From positions 2,567,001 through 2,631,000 of the forward strand of contig NZ_CP042808.1 of assembly GCF_004014775.2 (NCBI RefSeq): 64,000 bases of DNA, given 5' to 3'. The position numbers and the translations under genes are program-made. Positions 9,787 through 18,661 of this stretch are shown piece after piece. Numbering within the stretch: the first letter of the stretch is position 1; the number at the start of each line of letters is the position of its first letter. This DNA is from Acetobacter oryzoeni. Lineage in GTDB: Bacteria; Pseudomonadota; Alphaproteobacteria; Acetobacterales; Acetobacteraceae. Under the pieces are notes generated by a model. The model was not told where the DNA came from and searched no databases. It saw only the letters and a program-made list of their open reading frames with translations.

Positions 9787-10770
9787 TTAACCTCCCGCAG
9801 CTTTTTGCCCACGGGCCAGAAGCCAGCGAGAGAACCAGAGTGTCAGGAATGAAATTGCCATCAGGATAGCCCCCAGCGCCATGAGAGACGCCAACTTCAA
9901 GCTACCTGCCGCGCTTTCAGGGAATTCCAGAGCGATAAGAGAAGCAATGGTGTTAGCCGGGGCGAAAAGTGACCAACCGATATGGTTGCTATCACCAATA
10001 ACAAAGGTCACAGCCATTGTTTCACCCATGGCGCGGCCCATGCCCAGCACAACCGCGCCAATCACACCTTGCCGAGACCACGGCAACACCACGTTGCGCA
10101 TAACCTCCCACCGCGTAGCGCCCAGGCCGTAGGCACTTTCACGCAATACCGTTGGCATGGAAACAAACACGTCCCGCATCACGGCGGTAATGGAAGGCGT
10201 AATCATGATTGCCAGAATAAGGCTGGCGGTGAACAAGCCCGTGCCAAATGGTGCACCAGCTACAAGCGCAGAAAGCCCAGGCACGTGCCCGAACAGATGC
10301 CGGGCCGTAGGCTGCACATAGTGGGCCACCAACGGCACCACCACAAAAAAGCCCCACATCCCGAAAATAATGGAAGGCACAGCAGCCAGAAGCTGCACAG
10401 CCATGCCAATAAAAGCTGCGGCTGCCGGAGGGGCAAGTGCTGCAAGCCAGAATGCAGTACCAAAAGCCAATGGCACGGCCACAACAAGCGCCATCGCACT
10501 ACTAACAATGGTGCCAAAAACGGGTGCCGCTGCCCCAAAATGCTGGGTAACAGGGTTCCACACCGCAGATATAAGGAATTCAGGGCCAAAAACAGCAAAG
10601 GCTTTCCAGCCTCCTACTGCCATCACACCAATAATGGCCCCCAGCACCACCAGAACACCAATACCGGTTGCCATCACCAGCATCCTAAAGAAAGGATCTG
10701 CTGTGCGAACACCTCCGGCTGGGTGGTTCTTTTTTGTTGCGGGCAGGGGCTGCCTTGCGGAAATTTCCAT
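9787..10770 (-). CDS. pstC: Phosphate ABC transporter permease PstC
   Basis: 327 residues, multiple membrane segments, and the EAA loop RESAYGLGATRWEVMRNVVLP. It is the first gene of the Pst operon here. The phosphate-binding protein gene pstS, which often leads such operons, is absent: the next gene upstream is divergent ilvD. A GGAGAG Shine-Dalgarno sequence precedes the ATG. Confidence 0.95.
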   Translation of the reverse strand: MEISARQPLPATKKNHPAGGVRTADPFFRMLVMATGIGVLVVLGAIIGVMAVGGWKAFAVFGPEFLISAVWNPVTQHFGAAAPVFGTIVSSAMALVVAVPLAFGTAFWLAALAPPAAAAFIGMAVQLLAAVPSIIFGMWGFFVVVPLVAHYVQPTARHLFGHVPGLSALVAGAPFGTGLFTASLILAIMITPSITAVMRDVFVSMPTVLRESAYGLGATRWEVMRNVVLPWSRQGVIGAVVLGMGRAMGETMAVTFVIGDSNHIGWSLFAPANTIASLIALEFPESAAGSLKLASLMALGAILMAISFLTLWFSRWLLARGQKAAGG

Positions 10771-10870
10771 CTGCTCTCCGTTCCGAACGTCCGCCGGATG
10801 CGAGGAGGAATACTGAACGCCTCCGTCTCCTGCAACATAATCCCCGCAAGAAAGCTGGAGAAAAGCAGAT

Positions 10871-10888
10871 TTGTCATAAAACTGTAGC
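10871..10888 (+). promoter_or_regulatory. Candidate Pho box in the pstC-ilvD intergenic region
   Basis: TTGTCAT-AAAA-CTGTAGC fits two 7-bp PhoB half-sites around a 4-bp AT-rich spacer (consensus CTGTCAT-N4-CTGTCAT). It lies 100 bp upstream of pstC, but the half-sites read towards ilvD, opposite to the pst genes. I saw no equally good box in the pst direction. Assignment is by eye only. Confidence 0.45.
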
Positions 10889-11034
10889 AGGAAAAACCAC
10901 TATCCGCCCTTCGGCCGTAATCCTGGCCTGACAGAAGTTTCTTTGTAGTCTAATGTGCAGCCCCCATATATCTGGCGGACGCCAGATTGCTCCGGAACCA
11001 CACAGCAGACAGAAACCAGAGAGAAGACCCCACC

Positions 11035-12903
11035 ATGGCCGGTTACAGATCCCGCACCACCACACACGGGCGCAACATGGCAGGCGCTCGCAGCCTGTGG
11101 CGCGCCACCGGGATGAAAGACTCCGATTTTGGCAAACCCATTATTGCGGTTGCCAACTCCTTTACCCAATTTGTGCCCGGCCATGTGCATCTTAAGGATA
11201 TGGGCCAGCTTGTGTGCCAATCCATTGCCGAAGCTGGCGGAATTGGCCGTGAATTCAACACCATTGCGGTGGATGATGGCATTGCCATGGGCCATGGCGG
11301 CATGTTGTACAGCCTACCCTCGCGCGAGCTGATTGCCGATGCCGTGGAATATATGGTGAACGCACATTGTGCGGATGCACTGGTTTGCATCAGCAACTGC
11401 GATAAAATTACGCCGGGCATGCTTATGGCCGCCATGCGGCTGAATATCCCCACCATTTTTGTTTCCGGCGGCCCGATGGAAGCCGGACGCGTAACACTGG
11501 CGGATATTGAACAGCGGGCAGACCTTGTCACTTCCATGGTTTCTGCAGCCAACCCGAATGTAAGCGATGCCGATTCGCTCGCCATTGAACGTTCGGCTTG
11601 CCCTACCTGCGGCTCCTGTTCCGGCATGTTCACCGCCAATTCCATGAACTGCCTGACAGAAGCTCTGGGCCTTTCCCTGCCCGGCAATGGCAGCCTTGTA
11701 GCCACACATTCCGCACGCCGTGGCCTGTTTGTAGAAGCCGGGCAGCGCATTGTGGATATGGCCCGCCGTTATTATGAGCAGGAAGATGCCTCTGTGCTGC
11801 CACGCAGCATTGCCACCATGGATGCGTTTGAAAATGCGATGTCTGTTGATATCGCCATGGGTGGTTCCACCAACACTGTGCTGCATCTTCTGGCTTCTGC
11901 GCATGAAGGCGATGTGCCCTTTACCATGAAGGACATTGATCGCCTTTCCCGCAAGGTGCCGCATCTGTGCAAGGTTTCGCCTTCCCGCCCGGATGTGCAT
12001 ATGGAAGACGTGCACCGTGCGGGTGGCATTCCGGCCATTATGGGTGAATTGGATCGGCTTGGCCTGTTACACCGCGATGTGCCTATGGTGCATTCTGCCA
12101 ACCTGCCCGAAGCCCTGAAAAAATGGGACATTCGTGCTCCGGGTGCTGAAACCAACACCACAGCGCGAGACTTCTTCCGTGCTTCTCCGGGCGGTGTGCG
12201 CACTACGGAAGCGTTCTCTCAGTCCAGCCAGTATCATGAACTGGATATGGATACGGAAAACGGTGCCATCCGTAACGGGGCACACGCCTATAATCAGGAT
12301 GGCGGTCTGGCTGTTCTGTACGGCAATCTGGCTGAAGATGGCGCCATTGTTAAAACAGCAGGCGTTGCCGCAGGGTTGGAAACATTTTCTGGCCCGGCCC
12401 GTATTTTTGAAAGCCAGGATGCCGCTGTTTCCGCCATTCTGGGCGACAAAATCAAACCTGGTGATGTAGTGCTGATCCGCTATGAAGGCCCCAAAGGCGG
12501 CCCCGGCATGCAGGAAATGCTTTACCCCACCAGCTATCTGAAATCCAAAGGGCTGGCTGAAAAATGCGCTCTGATTACGGATGGACGTTTTTCAGGCGGT
12601 AGTTCTGGCCTTTCTATTGGCCATATCTCCCCTGAAGCTGCCGAAGGTGGCGTGATCGGCTTGGTTGAGGAAGGTGATATTATTGAAATTGATATCCCGA
12701 ACCGCAAACTGGCTGTAGCTGTACCAGAAAGCGAGCTATCTGACCGCCGCGCCCGCATGGATGATCAGGGTGATCAGGCATGGCAGCCCAAGCGTAACCG
12801 CGTGGTTTCCAACGCACTGAAAGCCTATGCAGCCCTCACCACCAGTGCTGCCCGTGGTGCTGTAAGGGATGTCAGCCAGCTTACGCGGCGCACACCTCGT
12901 TAA
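11035..12903 (+). CDS. ilvD: Dihydroxy-acid dehydratase
   Basis: 622 residues. IlvD dehydrates 2,3-dihydroxy-3-methylvalerate and 2,3-dihydroxyisovalerate in isoleucine and valine synthesis, using an Fe-S cluster. Signatures seen: [20 protein letters not shown] at the N-terminus, CDKITPGM, and the Cys-rich [20 protein letters not shown]. The chosen ATG gives MAGYRSRTT, matching the usual IlvD start, with GAGAAGA upstream; an in-frame ATG 48 bp earlier would add an atypical extension. The gene stands alone and ends in a strong terminator. Confidence 0.97.
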   Translation: MAGYRSRTTTHGRNMAGARSLWRATGMKDSDFGKPIIAVANSFTQFVPGHVHLKDMGQLVCQSIAEAGGIGREFNTIAVDDGIAMGHGGMLYSLPSRELIADAVEYMVNAHCADALVCISNCDKITPGMLMAAMRLNIPTIFVSGGPMEAGRVTLADIEQRADLVTSMVSAANPNVSDADSLAIERSACPTCGSCSGMFTANSMNCLTEALGLSLPGNGSLVATHSARRGLFVEAGQRIVDMARRYYEQEDASVLPRSIATMDAFENAMSVDIAMGGSTNTVLHLLASAHEGDVPFTMKDIDRLSRKVPHLCKVSPSRPDVHMEDVHRAGGIPAIMGELDRLGLLHRDVPMVHSANLPEALKKWDIRAPGAETNTTARDFFRASPGGVRTTEAFSQSSQYHELDMDTENGAIRNGAHAYNQDGGLAVLYGNLAEDGAIVKTAGVAAGLETFSGPARIFESQDAAVSAILGDKIKPGDVVLIRYEGPKGGPGMQEMLYPTSYLKSKGLAEKCALITDGRFSGGSSGLSIGHISPEAAEGGVIGLVEEGDIIEIDIPNRKLAVAVPESELSDRRARMDDQGDQAWQPKRNRVVSNALKAYAALTTSAARGAVRDVSQLTRRTPR

Positions 12904-12934
12904 AACGCAGTTTGTGAGCGTATAAGTTACAAAA

Positions 12935-12970
12935 AACCCCGGTGGAAAATAATCCACCGGGGTTTTTTTT
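12935..12970. terminator. Bidirectional intrinsic terminator after ilvD
   Basis: The stem CCCCGGTGGA / TCCACCGGGG, loop AAATAA, is flanked by an A-run on the left and eight Ts on the right. Confidence 0.92.
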
Positions 12971-13032
12971 ATGATGTTTCAAACAAGCCGGATATCACCG
13001 CAACAGAGATGATATCCCGAACACAATGAAAC

Positions 13033-13758
13033 TTATTGACCAGCGACAGGAGGCGCTTCAAGCGGAGCCGCCGGAGGGGCAGCCTGTGTTGCCGGAGCAG
13101 GCGTAGCGGCTACGCTATCACCAGCCGGAACAGCAAGCTGCTGACCATTGGTTGGCGGCTGCGGCACGTTTTCATTGGTGATAACGTAGGAGATGGATTC
13201 CGCACGCGTAATATCCACCACATCGCCAATTTTCAGGGTCGCCAGAAAATCCTGCATGGCCTGTGTGCGCAGAACAGCAACATGCAGCGCGCCATCGTCC
13301 GTCACAAAGGAAGCCGTGTGCGTTTTCAGGTCGATTGCCTTGATGGTGCCACGTTCACGGTTGAAAGCTGCAATCACGCCGCGTGGATGACCATGCGCAT
13401 AACCACGTGCTGTTGTGAGCGTGGATTCGGGCAGCGGGCTATCCGGCGGAGCCATCTGTGCGCCCAGCGTTTCCACAAACCGAATCTTGAGGTGATCACC
13501 TTCATGCAAATGCGGCAGATCACGCACAGCGCTACCGTATTCAACGGTAATCAGATGCCCATTGCCTTCGCGCAGCAGCACTTCACGCGCATCACGGTCC
13601 ACTGTTTCAACCACAGCGGTTGCGGTCTGGTTTTTCAGAAGCACGGAAGCCTGAGCATGAGCTGCGGAAGGAGCAGCAGCCAAGCCAGCTACAGCGAGCG
13701 TGCACACGGCCACTGAACCTGTGACCAAAGAAGACATACGGGAAACGAGAGGATGCAA
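13033..13758 (-). CDS. Exported protein of unknown function with Pro/Ala-rich tail
   Basis: 241 residues. The N-terminus has a clear signal peptide ending in SAAHAQA. The middle consists of two beta-rich stretches (TATAVVETVDRDAREVLLRE and GTIKAIDLKTHTASFVTDDG) that look like a repeated small beta-barrel. The last 40 residues are Pro- and Ala-rich and disordered. The start used is TTG with GAAAGGA nine bases upstream; an internal ATG seven codons later lacks a ribosome-binding site. Probably periplasmic; function unknown. Confidence 0.75.
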   Translation of the reverse strand: MHPLVSRMSSLVTGSVAVCTLAVAGLAAAPSAAHAQASVLLKNQTATAVVETVDRDAREVLLREGNGHLITVEYGSAVRDLPHLHEGDHLKIRFVETLGAQMAPPDSPLPESTLTTARGYAHGHPRGVIAAFNRERGTIKAIDLKTHTASFVTDDGALHVAVLRTQAMQDFLATLKIGDVVDITRAESISYVITNENVPQPPTNGQQLAVPAGDSVAATPAPATQAAPPAAPLEAPPVAGQ

Positions 13759-13903
13759 CGCTCTTAATCCTTTCCAACATCAGTCTGATGCAGCCATGCG
13801 CCAGACACTGGGTTATTTTAATGCCCGTGATACAATGGTTTCACCATAACACAAGCCATGACGCCATGTTATGGGGTCTGACAACGGCGCGAGCAGAAAA
13901 CAG

Positions 13904-13933
13904 AAAGCCCGTCTGGCAGACCAGACGGGCTTT
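13904..13933. terminator. Intrinsic terminator after the 37-residue peptide gene
   Basis: A perfect 13-bp stem AAAGCCCGTCTGG / CCAGACGGGCTTT with a 4-nt loop. On the minus strand it is followed by a T-rich stretch and lies about 30 bp beyond the small gene's stop codon. Confidence 0.85.
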
Positions 13934-13961
13934 GCTGCATGAAATCTGCAAGAAGCAAATT

Positions 13962-14075
13962 TTATGCGCAGGACTTCTTCTTACGCAGGAAATACACCAC
14001 TGTTGCAATCAGTCCGGCAACCAGAAGACCACGCACACACGGAGATTTCGGGCACTTAACCGCACACTTGGACAT
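13962..14075 (-). CDS. 37-residue Cys-containing single-span membrane peptide
   Basis: A short reading frame: ATG, 37 codons, TAA. The product starts MSKCAVKCPKSPCVRG, continues with one hydrophobic span (LLVAGLIATVVYFL) and ends in RKKKSCA. An AAGGA Shine-Dalgarno sequence sits 9 nt before the ATG and a strong terminator follows the stop, so it looks like a complete monocistronic gene. There are four cysteines: three before the span and one near the C-terminus. The positive C-terminal flank suggests an outside N-terminus with a cytoplasmic tail. No family is recognised. Confidence 0.7.
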   Translation of the reverse strand: MSKCAVKCPKSPCVRGLLVAGLIATVVYFLRKKKSCA

Positions 14076-14202
14076 GTTCTGTTATCCTTGATCTATTCCG
14101 CCCATTACAATCAGGCAGATAAGTTATCCTACCCTATACGCGCCTGCACGTCATGCCATTGAAATGCGTGTTGGCGCATGTTCATGACAGCTGCGCAAAA
14201 AC

Positions 14203-15198
14203 CTAGACTGTCAGAATCGTACTGCCTGTTGTGCTGCGCGATTCCAACGCCCTATGGGCCTGCATTGCTTCTTTAAGCGCAAAACGCTGGCCAATTTCTG
14301 GCTTCAACACACCCTGCGCTACCATCGCAAACAATTCCTGCGCGCTTGCCTCCAACTCCTTACGATCTGCAATATATGTCGTCAGAGAAGGGCGTGTCAG
14401 ATACAAGCTGCCATGCGCACTCAAGGTGCCCACAGATATCCCCGTCACCGGCCCGGATGCATTTCCATAACTGACCATAAGCCCACGTGGGGCAAGGCAG
14501 TTCAGGCTGGTTTCAAAGGTATCGCGCCCAATGCTATCATATACCACAGGCACCATTTTCCCGTCAGTCAGCTCTCTTATCCGGGCAGGTAAATCTGACG
14601 TTCCAATCACAACGTCTGAAGCGCCACACGCTTTGGCAATGACCGCTTTTTCCTCTGTAGATGTTACGCCTATCACACGGGCCCCCAAGCGACGCGCCCA
14701 CTGGCAGACAAGCTGCCCTACCCCTCCGGCTGGGGCATAAACCAGAATATCCTGCCCTGCCCGCACATGGTAAACTTGGCGCAACAACATATGGGCCGTA
14801 AGGCCACGTAAGGTCACTGCTGCTGCAATATCAAACGGAATAGTATCTGGCAGCACCACAAGCCTGTCTGCTGGAATGGTGCGATAACGGGCATAGGCCC
14901 CCAAAACTCCAGCGTAGGCAACCCGCATTCCAGGCTGAAGATGCTGTACGCCTTCACCCAGTTTTTCCACAATACCTGCCCCCTCATTTCCGGGAGTTGC
15001 TGGCAAAGTCGGAAATGGATAGAGGCCGGAACGGAAATAAGTATCTATAAAATTAACACCTATGGCCTCCTGCCGCAGCAGAACCTCTCCTTTTTGAGGT
15101 TCTGGCACAGGTAACGTTTCAACACGCAATACCTCGGGGGAGCCTGTCTGATGCACACGCACAACCGTGTTGAGATCACTCACCATTGCCTGCCCCAT
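14203..15198 (-). CDS. NADPH:quinone oxidoreductase (zeta-crystallin-like MDR)
   Basis: 331 residues. GroES-like N-terminal domain (PGNEGAGIVEKLGEGV) followed by a Rossmann domain with APAGGVGQLVCQWARRLG and the GVTSTEEK turn. The zinc-binding cysteines of true alcohol dehydrogenases are lacking, so the QOR subgroup that reduces quinones with NADPH is the likely assignment. The ATG at 15198 has GGAG too close; the ATG four codons later (15186) is an equally possible start. It is separate from the FUSC gene upstream. Confidence 0.9.
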   Translation of the reverse strand: MGQAMVSDLNTVVRVHQTGSPEVLRVETLPVPEPQKGEVLLRQEAIGVNFIDTYFRSGLYPFPTLPATPGNEGAGIVEKLGEGVQHLQPGMRVAYAGVLGAYARYRTIPADRLVVLPDTIPFDIAAAVTLRGLTAHMLLRQVYHVRAGQDILVYAPAGGVGQLVCQWARRLGARVIGVTSTEEKAVIAKACGASDVVIGTSDLPARIRELTDGKMVPVVYDSIGRDTFETSLNCLAPRGLMVSYGNASGPVTGISVGTLSAHGSLYLTRPSLTTYIADRKELEASAQELFAMVAQGVLKPEIGQRFALKEAMQAHRALESRSTTGSTILTV

Positions 15199-15296
15199 TT
15201 CTCCGCTGTCAGCCGCAATGGGGCTTCATCATGCCTCAAGCACTCCGGCCGCCAGACAGGTTTATAGCGTTTCAAACAGATTGACCTACCTGAAGA

Positions 15297-16325
15297 TCAA
15301 GGCCGATCTGCATCATCCTCGCCCAGAAAACTGATAATATGTTTCAGATCTGTCAGCAGGATTCCCACAACAAAACGTATAATAGGGTCTGCCGTTTCAT
15401 CTTCAGCCGGAAGGGCTGAAATAACTTCTGCGGCCACGCGGCTGTCATCCCCTGAACGGGCTGTGGCTTCATCATTACAACGCTGGATAACCCACTGAAA
15501 CCCACGCAAAAGACCAGCGCTAATGGTGGCCACCTGTTGTGCAGGAATAGTGGCGCCAGAGTGTGGAAAACGCAGCATGGCACGGGCCACCACCAATGCG
15601 TCCATTTGCAATTGCCGCACTTCCTTGGGAAGTTGCGCCAGCATGGGGTCTCGTTGCTCTAACGGCTTCCAGTGTTCACGCCGCGCTTCTTCCAACGCGG
15701 CCTGCACCTTGCGCAAAGAAGCTGCGCAATCATCATTCATATCCTGAATGGTCACCCAATCTGTGTCTCCAGAACGGGCTTTCTGCAACATGGCCACAAT
15801 TTGCGTCACTGTTTCCGCTGCGTTGCGAAAAGCATCTCGCCGTGCCTGCTCATGCAGCACAACGTACGTTACCAACGTGGAAACCCCCACCCCAATCAGA
15901 ATAGCCAGCACACGCTCGATGGGGCGAAGATAGGGATCTCCCTCTGTGGGGAACAAAGTCGCAATCATGAGTGTCACCACACCCATGCGCGCGGCGGGCT
16001 TCCAGCTTACCAATACGGCAAGTGGTATAAAAGCAATGGCAAAGGCCTCCCACAAAGGCCAATGCAAAAACATCATCAGTGTAATAGGTACAATGCTGAC
16101 AGCCGCCCCAATAAGGGTGCCAACAATCTGATCCCGTCCTTTGGAAATGGTATCCGTGATACTGTTCTGCGTGACAATAACGGACGTAATAATGGCCCAG
16201 CCCGGCTCCTGCAGATTAGTCAGCCACACCATAAAACCAGAAAGGCCAACGGCACTCAGTAGCCGTACGGTCTGCCGCGCCACGGCGTTGTTCAGCCATG
16301 GCGCCTGAATAGAAAATGGAACCAT
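15297..16325 (-). CDS. FUSC family inner-membrane protein, aromatic acid exporter-like
   Basis: 342 residues. The N-terminal half carries about six hydrophobic segments with FUSC-type signatures (GWAIITSVIVTQNSITDTIS, GRDQIVGTLIGA). The C-terminal half is soluble and helical. FUSC proteins include AaeB-type efflux carriers and YccS. Its ATG directly abuts the degP stop codon (TAAATG), so translation is probably coupled to degP. The substrate is unknown. Confidence 0.85.
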   Translation of the reverse strand: MVPFSIQAPWLNNAVARQTVRLLSAVGLSGFMVWLTNLQEPGWAIITSVIVTQNSITDTISKGRDQIVGTLIGAAVSIVPITLMMFLHWPLWEAFAIAFIPLAVLVSWKPAARMGVVTLMIATLFPTEGDPYLRPIERVLAILIGVGVSTLVTYVVLHEQARRDAFRNAAETVTQIVAMLQKARSGDTDWVTIQDMNDDCAASLRKVQAALEEARREHWKPLEQRDPMLAQLPKEVRQLQMDALVVARAMLRFPHSGATIPAQQVATISAGLLRGFQWVIQRCNDEATARSGDDSRVAAEVISALPAEDETADPIIRFVVGILLTDLKHIISFLGEDDADRP

Positions 16326-17858
16326 TTATTGAGACGTATCTTCACCCGTTAAGGAAAACGGAATCCAGCGCAAACCGTCCGAATCATGCACAAGAAGCAG
16401 TACGGACCGCTTTTTGTCCTTCTTGGCGGCTTCAATCCGCTTTTTCAGATCTGCTGGTGTGTTCACCTCAGCCTGTTGCACTTCGGTAATCACATCTCCG
16501 GGCTTTAGCCCTCGGTCTGCGGCAAGGCCATCTTCCTGCACGGATGTGACCAGCACCCCTTTCTGATTGGCAGACAGACCGTATTTCTGCCGGGCTGCCG
16601 TATCAATGATGCCAACAGAAAAACCAAAATCTGCAAAACTGACAGTTTCCTTGGTTTTAGATGGAGCCGTTGGTTTCTGAGGCGTTTCATCCGCAGGTTC
16701 AGGCAAGGCCGCAATAGTAACAGGCAGATCCAGAGTTTTGCCATGCCGCCATACGCCAAGATGCGCCACACTTCCCACCGGCAGTTGGGCAGAAAGGCGT
16801 GGCAATGCCTTGCCTTCAATCGGTTGCGCATTAAGCGCCTGAATCACGTCCCCTGTCTGCAATCCTGCTTTGGCTGCTGGGCCATTTTTTTCCACCCCAG
16901 CCACCAAAGCGCCACGTGCTGGCGTAAGGCCCAGACCATCGGCGATATCCTGCGTGACATTCTGGATTCTGACACCCAGCCACCCGCGTGACACCTTACC
17001 GGTTTTACGCAGCTGTTCGACCACATTGCGGGCCTCGTTGGAAGGAATGGCAAACCCGATACCAACAGACCCACCGGAGGGCGAATAAATGGCTGTATTT
17101 ACGCCAATAACCTGCCCATTCATATCAAACAGCGGGCCACCGGAATTGCCCTTGTTGATGGGCGCATCCGTCTGGATAAAATCATCATACGGGCCTTGAT
17201 CAATATTGCGCCCGCGTGAGGAAATAATACCTGCCGTAACAGTGCCAGACAGACCAAACGGGTTGCCAATGGCCAGCACCCAATCCCCTACCCGGTGGCT
17301 GTCACTATTACCGAATTGCACAAAAGGCAGAGGCTTTTTGCTTTCCACCTTCAGTAGGGCAAGGTCTGTTCTGTCATCATGGCCCACAGCTTTGGCTGTC
17401 AGCACCGTGTTATCCTGCAAGGTAACTGTAATACGGTCTGCCTTACGGATAACGTGGTTATTGGTTACAATGTAACCGGTAGGATCAATAATAAAGCCAG
17501 AACCCAATGCCTGCATCCGCCGTGGCGGTGCATCCGGTTCTGTCTGCCTGTTCATGAAATCATGAAAGAATTTCTCGAACGGAGAGCCCTGCGGAAAATT
17601 GGGCATCTGTGGCAGTTGGTCATCTTCTTCATCATCGTCCGAATCTGCCCGCACAGTCTGGGTGGTAGATACATTCACCACAGCAGGCAGAAGTTTTGCG
17701 GCCAGATCTGCAAAGCTTTCTGGCACGCGCTGCGCAACCACTACAGGCGGCGCAGCCGTGGCAGCCTGATCTGCCTGTGCAGGATGCACAAAACTTGCAC
17801 CTGCCAGCAAAAGGCCAGACAGAGAAAAAACACGGGCAAAACGGACAGATATATGCAT
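16326..17858 (-). CDS. Periplasmic serine protease of the Do/DegP family
   Basis: 510 residues. A signal peptide (to about residue 29, PAQADQ) is followed by an acidic linker (DSDDDEEDD), a trypsin-like domain with the triad His135 (TNNHV), Asp165 (RTDLALLKV) and Ser239 (GNSGGPLF), then two PDZ domains. DegP/DegQ proteins degrade or refold damaged envelope proteins. The ATG used gives a normal signal peptide; a longer frame opens with GTG 90 bp upstream but adds unlikely sequence. Coupled to the FUSC gene downstream. Confidence 0.94.
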   Translation of the reverse strand: MHISVRFARVFSLSGLLLAGASFVHPAQADQAATAAPPVVVAQRVPESFADLAAKLLPAVVNVSTTQTVRADSDDDEEDDQLPQMPNFPQGSPFEKFFHDFMNRQTEPDAPPRRMQALGSGFIIDPTGYIVTNNHVIRKADRITVTLQDNTVLTAKAVGHDDRTDLALLKVESKKPLPFVQFGNSDSHRVGDWVLAIGNPFGLSGTVTAGIISSRGRNIDQGPYDDFIQTDAPINKGNSGGPLFDMNGQVIGVNTAIYSPSGGSVGIGFAIPSNEARNVVEQLRKTGKVSRGWLGVRIQNVTQDIADGLGLTPARGALVAGVEKNGPAAKAGLQTGDVIQALNAQPIEGKALPRLSAQLPVGSVAHLGVWRHGKTLDLPVTIAALPEPADETPQKPTAPSKTKETVSFADFGFSVGIIDTAARQKYGLSANQKGVLVTSVQEDGLAADRGLKPGDVITEVQQAEVNTPADLKKRIEAAKKDKKRSVLLLVHDSDGLRWIPFSLTGEDTSQ

Positions 17859-17992
17859 GGAAGAAACAGTCTTTCTGTCAGACAGCGGCAGGAAAATGTA
17901 TTCTGAGTTTATGGCATGAACATGCTGAAAGGTCAGCCCGCTTTGCACAGGCGGCTTGTTGTTCCGCTTCTATCAGCCCGGTTTTAAAGCCG

Positions 17993-18628
17993 TTACCCCT
18001 CCGCCAGTTCCAGTACCCACTTCGCTACGGCCTCACCTAACAATCGGTAACCAATATCACCCATATGGATGCCATCGGGCGAAAGATCTTCCCGCCCCAA
18101 ACCATATGTTTTGCTCCACTGTTTCATTAAATCAAAACGTGGGAACACAGGCATTTCCAGTTCCCGCCCCAGTGCATGCACAGATGTCTGAAAAGCCGGG
18201 GCCAGAGGGCATTCATCCAGCAAACGGCACCATTGCAAATCCATAAGCGCAATGTCTGCTCCGTTTTCGCGCAGCGCTTGCAGATCATCTCGCGTTAGCT
18301 GCTCAAAGTCTGCCAGATTTACGCCTGTTAGCGGGTCATTTACACCGCCCTGCCAGATTACAAGATCAGCCTTGTCTGCCAGAACCTGCGCCAAGCGAGC
18401 ATGCATCTGCACAGCCCCTTGCCCACCAATACCGCGATTGATGACTTCCAGCTTATCCGGCACGGCAGCACGCAATGTTTGCTCAAAAACACCTGCGTAA
18501 CTGGCCGCAATTGATGAAGCGCCCACGCCTTCTGTAGAGGAAGAGCCAAACAACGTCATTTTTACAGGCTTTTTATGCCGCAAAAGCCGGGCCACATGCG
18601 ACAGGGAAGAAAGCTTGGTGAAAGACAT
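17993..18628 (-). CDS. SGNH/GDSL-type hydrolase
   Basis: 211 residues. Block I is FGSSSTEG (nucleophile probably Ser30), Gly block RGIGGQG, Asn block GGVND, and block V DGIHM with Asp and His. No signal peptide is evident, so it may be cytoplasmic. It lies 33 bp downstream of the OpgC-like gene and is probably co-transcribed. SGNH enzymes often add or remove acyl groups on glycans, which fits a partnership with an acyltransferase; the substrate is inference. Confidence 0.88.
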   Translation of the reverse strand: MSFTKLSSLSHVARLLRHKKPVKMTLFGSSSTEGVGASSIAASYAGVFEQTLRAAVPDKLEVINRGIGGQGAVQMHARLAQVLADKADLVIWQGGVNDPLTGVNLADFEQLTRDDLQALRENGADIALMDLQWCRLLDECPLAPAFQTSVHALGRELEMPVFPRFDLMKQWSKTYGLGREDLSPDGIHMGDIGYRLLGEAVAKWVLELAEG

Positions 18629-18661
18629 GGTGTTTCCTTACGTAATACGGCCAACACTGCG

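Noticed and set aside
10987..11034. N-terminal extension of ilvD by 16 residues
   Set aside because: The extension has no IlvD similarity and the later ATG has a good Shine-Dalgarno sequence and the usual family start.
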